This document shows positions 1 through 10,079 of a DNA stretch of 64,000 nt, in pieces. The notes beneath the pieces are model-generated. The model was not told where the DNA came from, did not search any database, and worked only from the letters and a program-made list of their open reading frames with translations. This stretch comes from Brachionus koreanus (taxonomy: Eukaryota; Rotifera; Eurotatoria; Ploima; Brachionidae): NCBI GenBank assembly GCA_016987375.1, contig PJRA01000272.1, positions 926,936-990,935 on the forward strand, given 5' to 3'. Within the stretch, counting starts at the first letter, position 1. The number at the start of each line of letters is the position of its first letter. Made by a program: the position numbers and the translations under genes.

Positions 1-236
1 GACGAAGAGGATGATGAAGAAATTGATGATGATGTAGAAGTGTTCAATGACGTAGTTAGTCTTGTCAGCGAGCTTGCTTGCGTTGAGCTGGTTGGTGTGA
101 GTGCGGTGCCAGATGACGAATACGATGAAGTCGACATGGGCGAAGCAGAGCCCGATGAGGGCGTTGGTGGCACCAGTGTCTTAGTTATTTGAATAGATGT
201 CTCCGGTGTGGAGTTGATGCGATTTTTGTCACTCAT
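1..236 (-). CDS. N-terminal part of a Ser/Thr-rich protein (partial)
   Basis: The minus strand opens with an ATG at 236 and stays open to the window edge, giving about 78 residues with no stop. The product starts MSDKNRINSTPETS and becomes almost wholly Ser, Thr and Pro, ending in a run of Ser at the edge. GC content is clearly above the flanking DNA, as expected of a coding exon here. No domain is visible; the stretch looks like a disordered N-terminal region. The rest of the gene lies to the left, so product and length are unknown. The start choice rests on the first ATG after AT-rich non-coding DNA. Confidence 0.6.
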   Translation of the reverse strand, partial: MSDKNRINSTPETSIQITKTLVPPTPSSGSASPMSTSSYSSSGTALTPTSSTQASSLTRLTTSLNTSTSSSISSSSSS

Positions 237-2477
237 TTCACCTTGTATCAGCCAACACCGATCATTTTAGTTAAACAAATCAATAAATTTTTCGAGTTTA
301 ATAAACAGTTATTCTGGATTCAAATGAGCTGGTCAAAATTGATTTAATTTAGTTAAGCAACATATCTTATCTAAAAAAAAATAAAATTTTCCACTAGTTT
401 TTATTTTGTTTTTTCTATAATGCAGTGTAAAGAATCGAAAAAACATTAGGTTTTATTATTATTATTTTTAATTATAGGCGACAGCAATTGACTCTCTTGG
501 AAAAGAATAAAAATAAAGAGAGAGAGAGACGAAAGGAGAAGAACAAGAAGTAATATTTTATTTTAATATTGTGCAAAAGATTTGCTTGTAAATTGTTACC
601 ATTGCTTTTTCTCCTACTTTTACTACAACTGCTGATAATTCTTTTGGATCTATAAAAAAATTTATAATAAAATATTAAAATTCTTCTTTAACATAACCAA
701 TTTGCTGGTGATTGGCGCCGTGATACATAAACAAAAATTATGCTCTTGATCTTAATTTTATATTGATATTATTGATGATTATCATTGTGATGATAATTTT
801 GGAGCCGGGAGAGAGAGAAAGAGAGAGATTAAGTTTGAAGCCGTAAGTAAATACAAGAGTCGGAAAGAAACGCAGCTTTATTATGATAATTTGAATCCAC
901 CAAAAATTAGTGCTAGTTTATGCTTAGCTATTGCTAGCGAACAGCAATTTTGATTAAAATTTGGAATTATCTGAATATTATAATGTTTTGAAGGCTAGAA
1001 AAATAGCATATACATAATTGTAACGATTTTTCAAAAATAAAATTTTCTTTTTTATTATAATTGTGGATTTAAATTAGATGAGCAAAAAAATCGAATTTTT
1101 TTCAATGCTTTGAAAAAAATTATTTTCAGGCAAATGAAATCAATGATTGCAAGTCACAATTGCATTCATAATTTCTAAATTCATAATTTTAAATGTCGAT
1201 ACTATCAATAATGTGCGAATAATTGATTTTATGTTTTTTCTCTTTTTTTTTATTCTTCTTTACAAGGAGCAAGCTACCGCTCAAAAGATTAAAAAAATAA
1301 GAGTACTTGAAAGAGTTGTTACATATTTAATAAACAGTACCTACTATTACTATTACTTCAATTATTGTTTATAATATTTAAAAAATATTCAACATTTTTA
1401 ATTTGTCTACTTGGCACATTAACCTTATCGATTAGTATCATTTCTCATTGCCATAAAACACACTAATCCTCTTAAACACAAGAAATAAGCAATTTAGTTT
1501 ATCTTAACAAATTAAATCTTCCTTTAACATAATTTAGAATAAATTGATTTTTTTAAAATTTAAAAATATATTTTGATAAATATTTAAATGACCTATTGTA
1601 TAAGTTTACTTAATAAAGGTTAGTTATATACATTTAGCTAGAAAAAGTTAATAATGTAATCAAATAAATTTGGCTAAGAAAATGGCTAGAAAAATCGCAA
1701 CTTTAGGAAAATTTTATAAAATTATGGACCAAATAAATAAAACCACATTTTAGATAGAAAACATTGAAAAATTGCATTGGACAAAATCTTTAAAATTCAA
1801 TTAAATTTTTTAACCAAAACATCTATAATATTATTTATAACATAACAATTGAATTATTTTTTCTTGTTTATAGTCAAAGTTGAACTGAGAGAATAACCTT
1901 TTTGAATAAATACTATTAAAATAAATCTTAAGTTTGTCAGTATTTCTAGAAATTTGTCTCTTTTTTTAAATTTTTTGTATTGTGTTAGTTTCAGGACAGA
2001 CTCAGTTTGGTTTAAAGCCCTGTGTTCATTTTGTCAATTAATTATTTACTAAATAAGTACTACTGAATTGATTAATTTTTCTGTTAGCAAATTCTAGCTA
2101 AAAAGTGTTTTGTTAATAAACTTAAACGATAAGTTTGTTTATTTAAAATGTTTTAAGATACCAAGAAAATAATGTAAATTTTTTGAGTGAAAAATAAAAA
2201 TTTAACAAGAAAATATAAAATCATCCTAAATTGATTTATTTTAAATGTTTAAATGATTTTTAAATAAATATCATACCTGAGCTTCAATTTAATTCCTAAA
2301 AGTTAAATTATAAACTTAATCGAAAAAACTTATTTAAAAGTTCATAGAAAAAACACTTAAAAAAATGTCTCTAAACATTAATTTGACGTAATTTAAATTC
2401 TTTATTTTTAATTAAAATAGAGTTTTATTTTCGATTAATAATTTATTGAATACATAAAACTACAAAACAAATAGAAA
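237..2477. other. gene-free AT-rich interval
   Basis: This is presumably the 5' flank of the Ser/Thr-rich gene on the left and the 3' flank of the ankyrin gene on the right. It holds two short purine GA microsatellites (about 517-529 and 807-828). I see no credible exon: an open frame at 1147-1374 (+) encodes only AT-driven residues with no family resemblance. Confidence 0.6.
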
Positions 2478-3406
2478 TCATTTTCGTTGTTTGAATTCTT
2501 TACCTCCAAATTTTTTCAAATAGTAGAATGCATCTTTGGAATTAAAGTATCTGGCAAATGTGAGAGGTGTATTCATTTTATTATCTTTGGCATTTACAGT
2601 TCCTCCGCGATTAATCAAAAGTTTGACTGATTCTAAATCGTTATGCATTGCTGCTATGTGCAAAGCGGTAATTCCATTTTTATCTTTATGATTAACTGAA
2701 CATTTTTTGCCTAATATTAGTTTTAGCATGTCGATGTTGCAGTTATCAGTGGCTAGATGAAGTGGACTTACACCTTTTTTATCAAAAACTTCCACATTTC
2801 CTTCTTCCTCTAACAAAATTTTGACTAATTCTTTAGTAAAAAAATTAGTTACTATTAAATTTTTTAGAACAAAATTAAATACCAATATCATTATATTTAA
2901 CAGCTTCATTTAAACAAGTTGCCAAATTTGAATCATTATCATTAATTGAACAACCTGCTTTTATTAAAATTTTCAAAATTTTTTGTTGATTTGATCCCTT
3001 GCTATTTATCAAGTAAAACAATGCATTTTTTCCTTAAATTTTTTTTAGAATTAAATAGACAAAAAAATTCAAATGTAATTTTAAACAAAAATAAACCTTC
3101 ATTGTCTACAATTTTTGCACTTGCGCCGTTTTCTATGATACAATTAATTATTTCAACACTACCTTTTTGCCTGATTTTTAGAATTAAAAAAAATTAAAAA
3201 AAAGTCAAACCAATATGCACTGCGAACATAAGTAGAGTAACTCCTTCTTGGTTTTGAAAATTAATCAGGTCTAATTTTTCATTTTTTAAACGATCTAATT
3301 CATTACTGAGTTCGGAATAATTGTCTTCTTTAATCATTATGAAAATTTTTTCATATTCATAAGCTAAGAAACGTTTTTTTAAAAAATTTAGCAACACTGT
3401 TCCCAT
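2478..3406 (-). CDS. ankyrin-repeat protein, 4 exons, 254 aa
   Basis: Exons on the minus strand are 3406-3211, 3162-3097, 3032-2883 and 2830-2478, separated by 48, 64 and 52 bp GT-AG introns; lengths sum to 255 codons including the stop. After an N-terminal helical stretch of about 45 residues, roughly five to six ankyrin repeats follow, with typical pieces such as GVTLLMFAVHIGSVEIINCI, GVSPLHLATDNCNIDMLKLI and GITALHIAAMHNDLESVKLL. Ankyrin repeats are protein-binding scaffolds; no catalytic domain, signal peptide or membrane segment is seen. Size and repeat-only architecture recall small ankyrin proteins such as the PSMD10 class, but I cannot assign orthology. The third repeat is poorly conserved. 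The start could also be the internal Met of the MIKEDNY stretch. Confidence 0.85.
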
Positions 3407-4025
3407 ATTTAAAATCTTTATGATTTTTTTTTAAATTATTTAACAAATGGTTGGAGTCTAATTGCATAAAACAAAACCAATGGTGCATTTAGCTTGGAGT
3501 TAGCTTTTTGCTTGCTATTTTATATCATAATTTCAATCTAACACTTCAAAAATTACAAACCAAAAATTTAAAAATTTAATGCCGAGCAAAATACGAAAAA
3601 TAAATTTGAAAACAATAATTTTTGAGAAAAAGTTTAATGATTTAATTAGAAATTTTAAATAAAAACTATTTCTAAGACCTTAAATAAAATCAACTAATAT
3701 TAAAACAATCTACAGTTACTTTAAATTAAAAAAAATTTCATATTTTTTTCAAATAAAATTCAAAGTTTATTATTTGTTAATTCTTGGATTTCTTCTAAAC
3801 AAATAAAAAATTGTGATCTCAATGAATAAATATGTTCTGAAAATTAATTTCTCACCGACTTTAATCAAATTTGATAAATATTTGAAATATAGATTAGTTC
3901 AACAATAATTTTTTTTTAAAAATTATGCAATTTTTAATATTGATTAAATATTTAATTAAAAAATTTTGAGAAATTATCAACATTTTTTTTTAAAGACATA
4001 TCAAAATTTAAAATAAAATTTTATA
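3407..4025. other. intergenic, divergent promoter region
   Basis: About 620 bp of AT-rich DNA between two divergently transcribed genes (ankyrin protein leftward, reprolysin-like protein rightward). It must contain both 5' regions. I see no distinct motif in it. Confidence 0.5.
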
Positions 4026-7000
4026 ATGTTAAGATTAAAACAATCTGTATTATTTTATATATTGGTTTTTTACATAGCCAAAATTCTGTGCATCAATGAT
4101 TTTCATTTCAAACTCGGCATTTTTGTCCAAAAAGATCTAGCTGATGAATTCTATGAAGCTTTTAATGTAAAGGGCGATTATAATAGATTCGAATACCTTA
4201 AGTCGTTTGTGATTTCTACTTATTCTTTTGGCGTAAAATATTTAGAAAAAAAATTAATATGCTAAATAAATTTAAACAAGGTAGGAGAGTTTTTAAGAAA
4301 TCAAGTTAGCAAGCAGATTACATTTGATATTGATTCATATGTGACTCATATTCAAGTTTTGAATAACAACGAGGCTTTTACAAGTTTAAATGAATTTTGC
4401 TTATACCAAAGTATCAAAAATTCAGAAAATAAATGGAATATTGCAATTTATTTAATCAAGTAGAATTAAATTTTGATGATTTTTTTTTAATTTTAGTCTT
4501 TAAAGGAAAGATTTTTCAATAGAGTTGGATCAATCAAGTATTTTTTATTTGTATTTATAAAAAATATCTATTATTTTTTAAAGCTTCATATCGAATTTGT
4601 GACAAACAAAGAGCATGTATTGTTGATAAAAATATTGTATCATTCAGTAACATTGAGCCGATAGTTTATTCAACAATACTTCATTTTGAATCCAGAGTAT
4701 TTACAATTGCCTTTGGAATTTTGAAATTGCTTTTGATGGAAAATACGTGAGTCAGTCACATCTTTTAAAAAAATTGTAGAAAAAGAAAAAAAAAATTGTT
4801 ATATAAGATCATAATATTACTTATAATTTTCATAACCCTAATTTAATGAGTTTTAAATCAAGACCCTAATTTTTAATTAATTAATTATTGTACTTGTTCG
4901 CTATTTTGTATAAAAAAGTGTTTAAAGAGTTAACTAAAAATTTTTAAAACCTAAAACAAAAACTTTAGCTTATTTTTTTTTCAATATAATATATAATTAT
5001 AATAAAGCATAAAACATAGTAACTATATATTTTTAAAATTAAAGCACATTTCGGACCTTGGAGAATTGGATCCTGGAAATTTTTTTCCAAATAATTAATT
5101 ATTCAAAGCTTATAGGCAAAATTACAATAGACAAGTCAAAATTAAGACTTGTAAATTTAATCTCCTTTTCTGTCTGAAAAGTTTAACCGCTTAAAAATGA
5201 TTGTTTCCAAATGCTGTTAAATTATAATTTCAAAGATTTCTTTTAATTATCTACTACTCATTAGATAGGTTAGACTTTAAAGTAAAATTTAATTTAACTT
5301 AAAAAAAAATATTTATTATAGTACAAAGTTAAATTTAAATGTTTTCTCATAGTTTTATCATCAAGATAAGTCCATATTCTTAAGTCTGTTAAAAGCTAAT
5401 TGGTAAATTTTTAATTATCGCTTATGTAATATTTTAAGCTAAATTAAAAATAACTTAATAATCTAACATTTTTATGATTAAGTTTAAGTTTTGATTTTAG
5501 GCTAGAAAAAAAGTTAGACAAAACTAAAAAAAGCGATTATGTTGAGTTATCAGAAAATTTTGAATTATTATTTATAATTCTCTAAATTACCAATAATTTT
5601 TAATGGTTTGGTTTCTAGACAGAGTAAAATTTTCATTAAATTTGAAAAATTAAATTTTATCAAAAATTTTTTTTTATTTTTTTAACATTTAAAAAACTTT
5701 TATTTTAAACTGTTTTTTCTACCAAAAAATTACAATAAAAACCCCAGCATTCCTTTCATTTATTCAATTACTGAAAAATTGTTTAAGAAATTTCTTTGAT
5801 TTATTGAAAAATTGATACATAATATATAGTCTGTCAATGTAGGAAAATTAAAGTCATAATAATTTATTTTAAACATTCTCTAAACAAATTTTTTTAAAAT
5901 TAGAAATACAATATATGCCTACAACTTTTATTTCTTAACAAACTCTTCAAGCAGCTTTATAAATGCTAAAAAACGATACTTTTTAGCTTTTGAGAGCTTT
6001 TTCAAGTAAGCATGATCAATTAGAATAAATTATACCTGCTAATCTATTTAAAAAATTACAAAGAGCAAATTATTGTAACAATAATTTTGATATTGGTTAT
6101 TTGTTGCGAACAAATGATTATTTGGACATTGGTAAAAAAGAATTTTGTCAAAAATTTAGTATAATATCTTCCTCAATAAACCAAAAAGTGCAATTAAAAA
6201 CAAATCATTCACAGGTAATCTAATCAAGTAATTTAATTTTTCCTTTTTTCAATGTTTTAATAATAAGGAATGCATTTTTTTCTGGGGAGATTGTTATTAT
6301 GACAAAGTTTTGCCGACTAGTTCTTTTCTAACATTTTTACCGCCTGGATTAGAGTGCCATTATTCTGATCAAATCGGAAAGGTAAAAAATAAATTTAATC
6401 ATTAATATTTTTTTTTAATTTTAATTAGTGCTTGGGTGATAAATGTGTAACTCAAGATATATTCGATAGATATATATATCGCCCATTTTCTAAGATTAAT
6501 TTGCCTTCTAGCAATACAAACCAGCTAAATAATACGATTAAAACAGAAAAATTTCAATCAGCTCATCCTGATAATTTTACATTTAATGACTTTTTAACCT
6601 TTAAAACAGATAACAAAGACATAAATTTGGCAACTAACCCCTCCAAATATGATCAAGTCAGAAATAGTGCTATTTTAGAGTCCCGAGTTCCAACACTCGA
6701 AACAGCCAAATTAGAGTACAGTAGTATTGATTTCAAAATAAAAGATAAATCATCAAAAATCGAAAAAGATTATTTGTTTTTAACATCCTCAGAAAATTTG
6801 TTTGGTTTCAGCACAGAAAAAGAAATGATTTTAAATCAAGATATTAGTAAAGATTTTGAGACTTCAAAAAATTCAGTATCTAAACAGATTTTCCCATTCA
6901 GTTGGACAAAACTTGGTCATATGAATACAAGCATCGATTCTTTGAGTGAATCAAAGAACTTTAATTCAACTAGGATAAAGACTACTGAAAAAATTCAGTT

Positions 7001-7154
7001 AAGTTCAAAAATTTATGATGTACAAAATGAAAATAAATTTAATTTGATTTACTTGGTCCCTATATTTTTTGGAGTGCTCTCTATAATGGTCATGGTGATA
7101 TCTGTTTTTCTAGTATATATTCAAAAAAGAGAGAAAATTTTTAATAGAGCCTGA
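4026..7154 (+). CDS. membrane-anchored reprolysin-like (ADAM/ADAMTS-type) pseudoprotease, 557 aa
   Basis: Eight exons join in phase: 4026-4232, 4281-4459, 4506-4537, 4584-4746, 5904-6005, 6064-6214, 6268-6381 and 6429-7154 (558 codons with stop). A signal peptide (about 1-23) runs straight into a reprolysin-like fold; no prodomain is present. Family landmarks are the N-terminal strand (KLGIFVQKDL), NEFCLYQS, WNIAIYLIKKDF and the CD..RACIV segment at 145-153. Where metzincins carry HExxHxxGxxH, this protein has FTIAFGILKLLLMEN (179-193): F183, G184, K187, L190 and N193 replace every zinc or catalytic residue with no shift in alignment, and the Met-turn is absent too. A short Cys-rich region (about 210-315, ending ECHYSDQIGKCLGDKC) resembles the one after the catalytic domain in ADAMTS. 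Then come a Ser/Thr/Lys-rich stalk, one membrane helix (about 524-547) and a ten-residue tail. It is most likely a catalytically dead surface protein. The 1.16 kb intron 4 is the least certain junction. Confidence 0.7.
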
Positions 7155-7760
7155 CTTAAAATAATTTTAAAAATTATTCAAAAATTGAATAAAAACTTTT
7201 CTAGTTAATCTATCAACTTAATAATGAAACTTAAAGAGTATATTTTATTCAAATAAATATTTTTTTTTTAATTATCTAAACCTTTTTTCGAACGGTTAAT
7301 ATTCCATAGTGTCAAAAAATGCCTTAAAAGCTAGTATAACGAAAAGGGTGCTCCTCAAGGAATTTGTTGAGGCTTTTGCTAAGATAATAACAATCATTTA
7401 TCAATCAAATGAAATAATTCACTCAAGTCAGGGAACCAAAATAAAGAGCCTTTAAATACTGCTTGAATGACATTGAAAAGTGAGATATTTTAAATATTTT
7501 TTCAGTTTCAAATGAAAAAATTATTAATTAATATTGCACGCATTTTCATATTTGAAATTAAACTTTTTAGTGAAAAAGAATGAGTTGAATTTATATTTGA
7601 AAAATTAAAAAAAAAAAATTACTGAACAATCTTTTTCTGAATTTTAAATAATCATTTTGATTTAATTTTAAATTCAATCCTTTCAGTTATGGCTTTAAAT
7701 ATAACTGAAAAACGGTTCATTAATCATTAATTTTACATCTTAAAAGATTAAAATTATATT
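7155..7760. other. 3' flank, no gene seen
   Basis: AT-rich DNA after the reprolysin-like gene. An AATAAA-like stretch lies shortly after the stop, but many such hexamers occur by chance at this base composition. Nothing else can be supported. Confidence 0.4.
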
Positions 7761-8545
7761 AACACTGAAAAACCGGAGGAGTTTTTTCGACCCTTTTTGG
7801 TACTTATATTGCTTGTTGTTCTACAAATTTAATCTTTTTTGAAAATTTTTTTCCCTCAAAACTAAAATCAAAAAAATATTATAAATAATTAATTTTGATT
7901 ACAAAATAATGTTATTTTAATTCTAAAAAGTATATGTACGTTAAACCTGAAGAGGGGCTTTTTGGACCCTTCAAAAATAGTGTTTTTTTTTGTAGAATAA
8001 ATTTTAAAAAATGGCTATTTATGTTTTTAAATCCAAACTAAACTTAATTTCAATTAATTCCTTTAATTAAAAATAAATTTTTAAACCATGACATTGATAA
8101 TTATTTTGAAGAAAAAATGAAGACAATAAATAACCTTATTTCTGAATATGACTTAGATGAAGAACCTGAACTGAAGAAACTGAAGATTGATTAAGTTTCG
8201 AAAAATGGAACCATATGGATAAGATTGAATGATGGACAAGAGACAACTCAAAGAAAAAAGAAAAATTTTAATGAGAAAGTTGTACTAGCAAGCTATGCTA
8301 CACGTCAAATAAATGAGACAAAACTGCCGTCATTTTTCATAAAATCGATCTGTAATAATTATTAGGACAAAGATTACGCATTTAGATTTTCTTTTAAAAG
8401 AAGACTTAATTTTATTAAATATCAAAGCAATATTTTCAATATCAAAAAAGTTATATTTTTATATTCAGTAAATATTTTATTGTATAATAATGGTATTTCA
8501 TGCTTGTTTAAAGGCCTAATTTAATTAGGGGGTATTTTGGACCCC
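7761..8545 (+). pseudogene. decayed piggyBac-like transposon with transposase N-terminal fragment
   Basis: A broken frame at about 8117-8372 reads an acidic start (ISEYDLDEEPE), one in-frame stop, then SKNGTIWIRLNDGQ and, further on, VVLASYATRQI. The order acidic tail, S-x-G-T-x-W, basic stretch and SYA-x-R resembles the N-terminal part of piggyBac-type (PGBD4-like) transposases. No catalytic Asp region follows. Around it lie end-like segments: TTAACACTGAAAAACCGGAG near 7758, a GAGGGGCTTTTTGGACCC block near 7949 and an oppositely oriented GGGGGTATTTTGGACCCC block near 8529. Boundaries are approximate. The element is dead, and assignment rests on weak similarity seen by eye. Confidence 0.4.
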
Positions 8546-8562
8546 TTCAATAATTAACGTTA

Positions 8563-8745
8563 AACTCGTATAGCCGAGCGGTTTGTGTGTTAGTCGTGCA
8601 AGCAGAGGATCGAGGGTTCAAAACCCACTGAGGGTGGAAAAATCTTCAAAATATCTCTGAAATACAGGCCGAATGTTTTAAACCCTTTTCAGCAAAAAAA
8701 TGGGGTACCGGTTTCGACTGGGTATACTTTGCATAGTTATATTTT
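8563..8745 (+). repeat. tRNA-derived SINE, copy 1
   Basis: The head resembles a tRNA gene: an A-box-like TAGCCGAGCGGTTT at 8571-8584 and a B-box-like GGTTCAAAACC at 8615-8625, spaced as in class-II (Leu/Ser-like) tRNAs. It is not a working tRNA, since the acceptor stem does not close well and a non-tRNA body follows. The body ends with a GTACCGGTTTCGACTGGG block at about 8705-8722. A second, internally deleted copy lies near 63.02 kb in the same orientation, sharing the head and the CGACTGG block, which supports a dispersed family. The 3' border is uncertain. Confidence 0.6.
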
Positions 8746-10079
8746 TAGCAAATAAAATTTAAACTTGTTTGATTTTAAGATCATAATTTTTTAAGAATTT
8801 AAATTATTAAATTTTCAAAGGTTAAAATACTTGAACTTTAATTAATAAATGTTTATCAAATTCTTGAAGTTATTATTTATTTAGCGACCTTTAATTATGT
8901 TTTAAAATAAATGACCTAAATTTAACTGAAGCAAAAAAAATCAAGATCAACATTTGATTTAGAAATTTGAAAATCTAAACATTCATAATGGAAGAAAATA
9001 TCATTTTTTTAGCATTTGAGCATTAAATAAGATGTTGGTCCAAAGTTACAAATGACCTAAAAAAAGCTTAAAAAAAAATTATATTTATTTTTTAATTGAG
9101 AATGGTGCCCATCAATTTGTCTAATAATTTTTGGTTACATTTTAAAATTGAAAAAAAAAGTAAAATATTTTTGCCGGCTGAAATAATTTCAGGAGTACCA
9201 TAGTGAGACTAGTGTCTTGCTAAACAGGAAAACTTGTCATAGACTATTATTATTATTATTTAAAAATTAAATTTATTTATGTGAGGAAAATTTTTAGGGA
9301 GATTAAGTGAAATGAAATTTTTTCAAAACATTTCATTTTATTTTTACGCGCGAACATTTGACTTGATTTTTTTTTAATTCTAAATTTAAGTTACTTTCAA
9401 AGCTCAAAAATAAATGCACAATACTCATAAAAATCTATAATGAGAGTTATAAATTTTATTTTGCTTTGAAAATTTGAATTAAATAAATTAAGTTAACGCT
9501 TAATCAAACAAAAAATACCTTTATTTTAAAATAAAAAAAAAACATCTAAATTTATCATAATTTAAATAAGAAGCATGAATTGGCATTTTTAGTTTTATCA
9601 CAGCGAAAAAATTAGATAGCTTAAATTTCGCACTAAATCTGATATTTACATTTGATACACATTCAAGTAAATTTTAATTTAACAAAAGCTCAATTTAGAA
9701 GACTCGAGATTTAGAAATGCAAACAGTGAATGCAAACTAAGAAAATTCTAATTGAGACCGAATTTTATCATAAAATTTTAAAATAATCGTCAAACTAAAC
9801 CATTCTATGCTGTCAAAATTGCTAGGTAATCTTTAAATAAGGTTATTTTGAACTATTTTATGTAACTCAACAATTCATGACTAATATCCACTGGTTTAAA
9901 TTAAGCCAATAACTGGTTTTATTTTATTACATAGGCTATTTTTACCTTAGCTATAAATACTTTAGCATTTTTTAAACATTTTTATTAAAGTAAATTCACT
10001 TATCTAGTTTGAAAAATAGAATTTAACATCAAAATTAAGTTTAGATTCGTATTATGAATATAAGATATTTTTTCTGAGC
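8746..10079. other. gene-free AT-rich upstream region
   Basis: This is the flank before the copper-ATPase gene. It contains a short (ATT)n run near 9247 and otherwise featureless AT-rich DNA. No exon with a convincing frame is visible on either strand. Confidence 0.5.

Noticed and set aside
8563..8638. functional tRNA gene
   Set aside because: A and B boxes are present, but the acceptor and anticodon stems do not pair well and a body shared with another locus follows, which fits a SINE.
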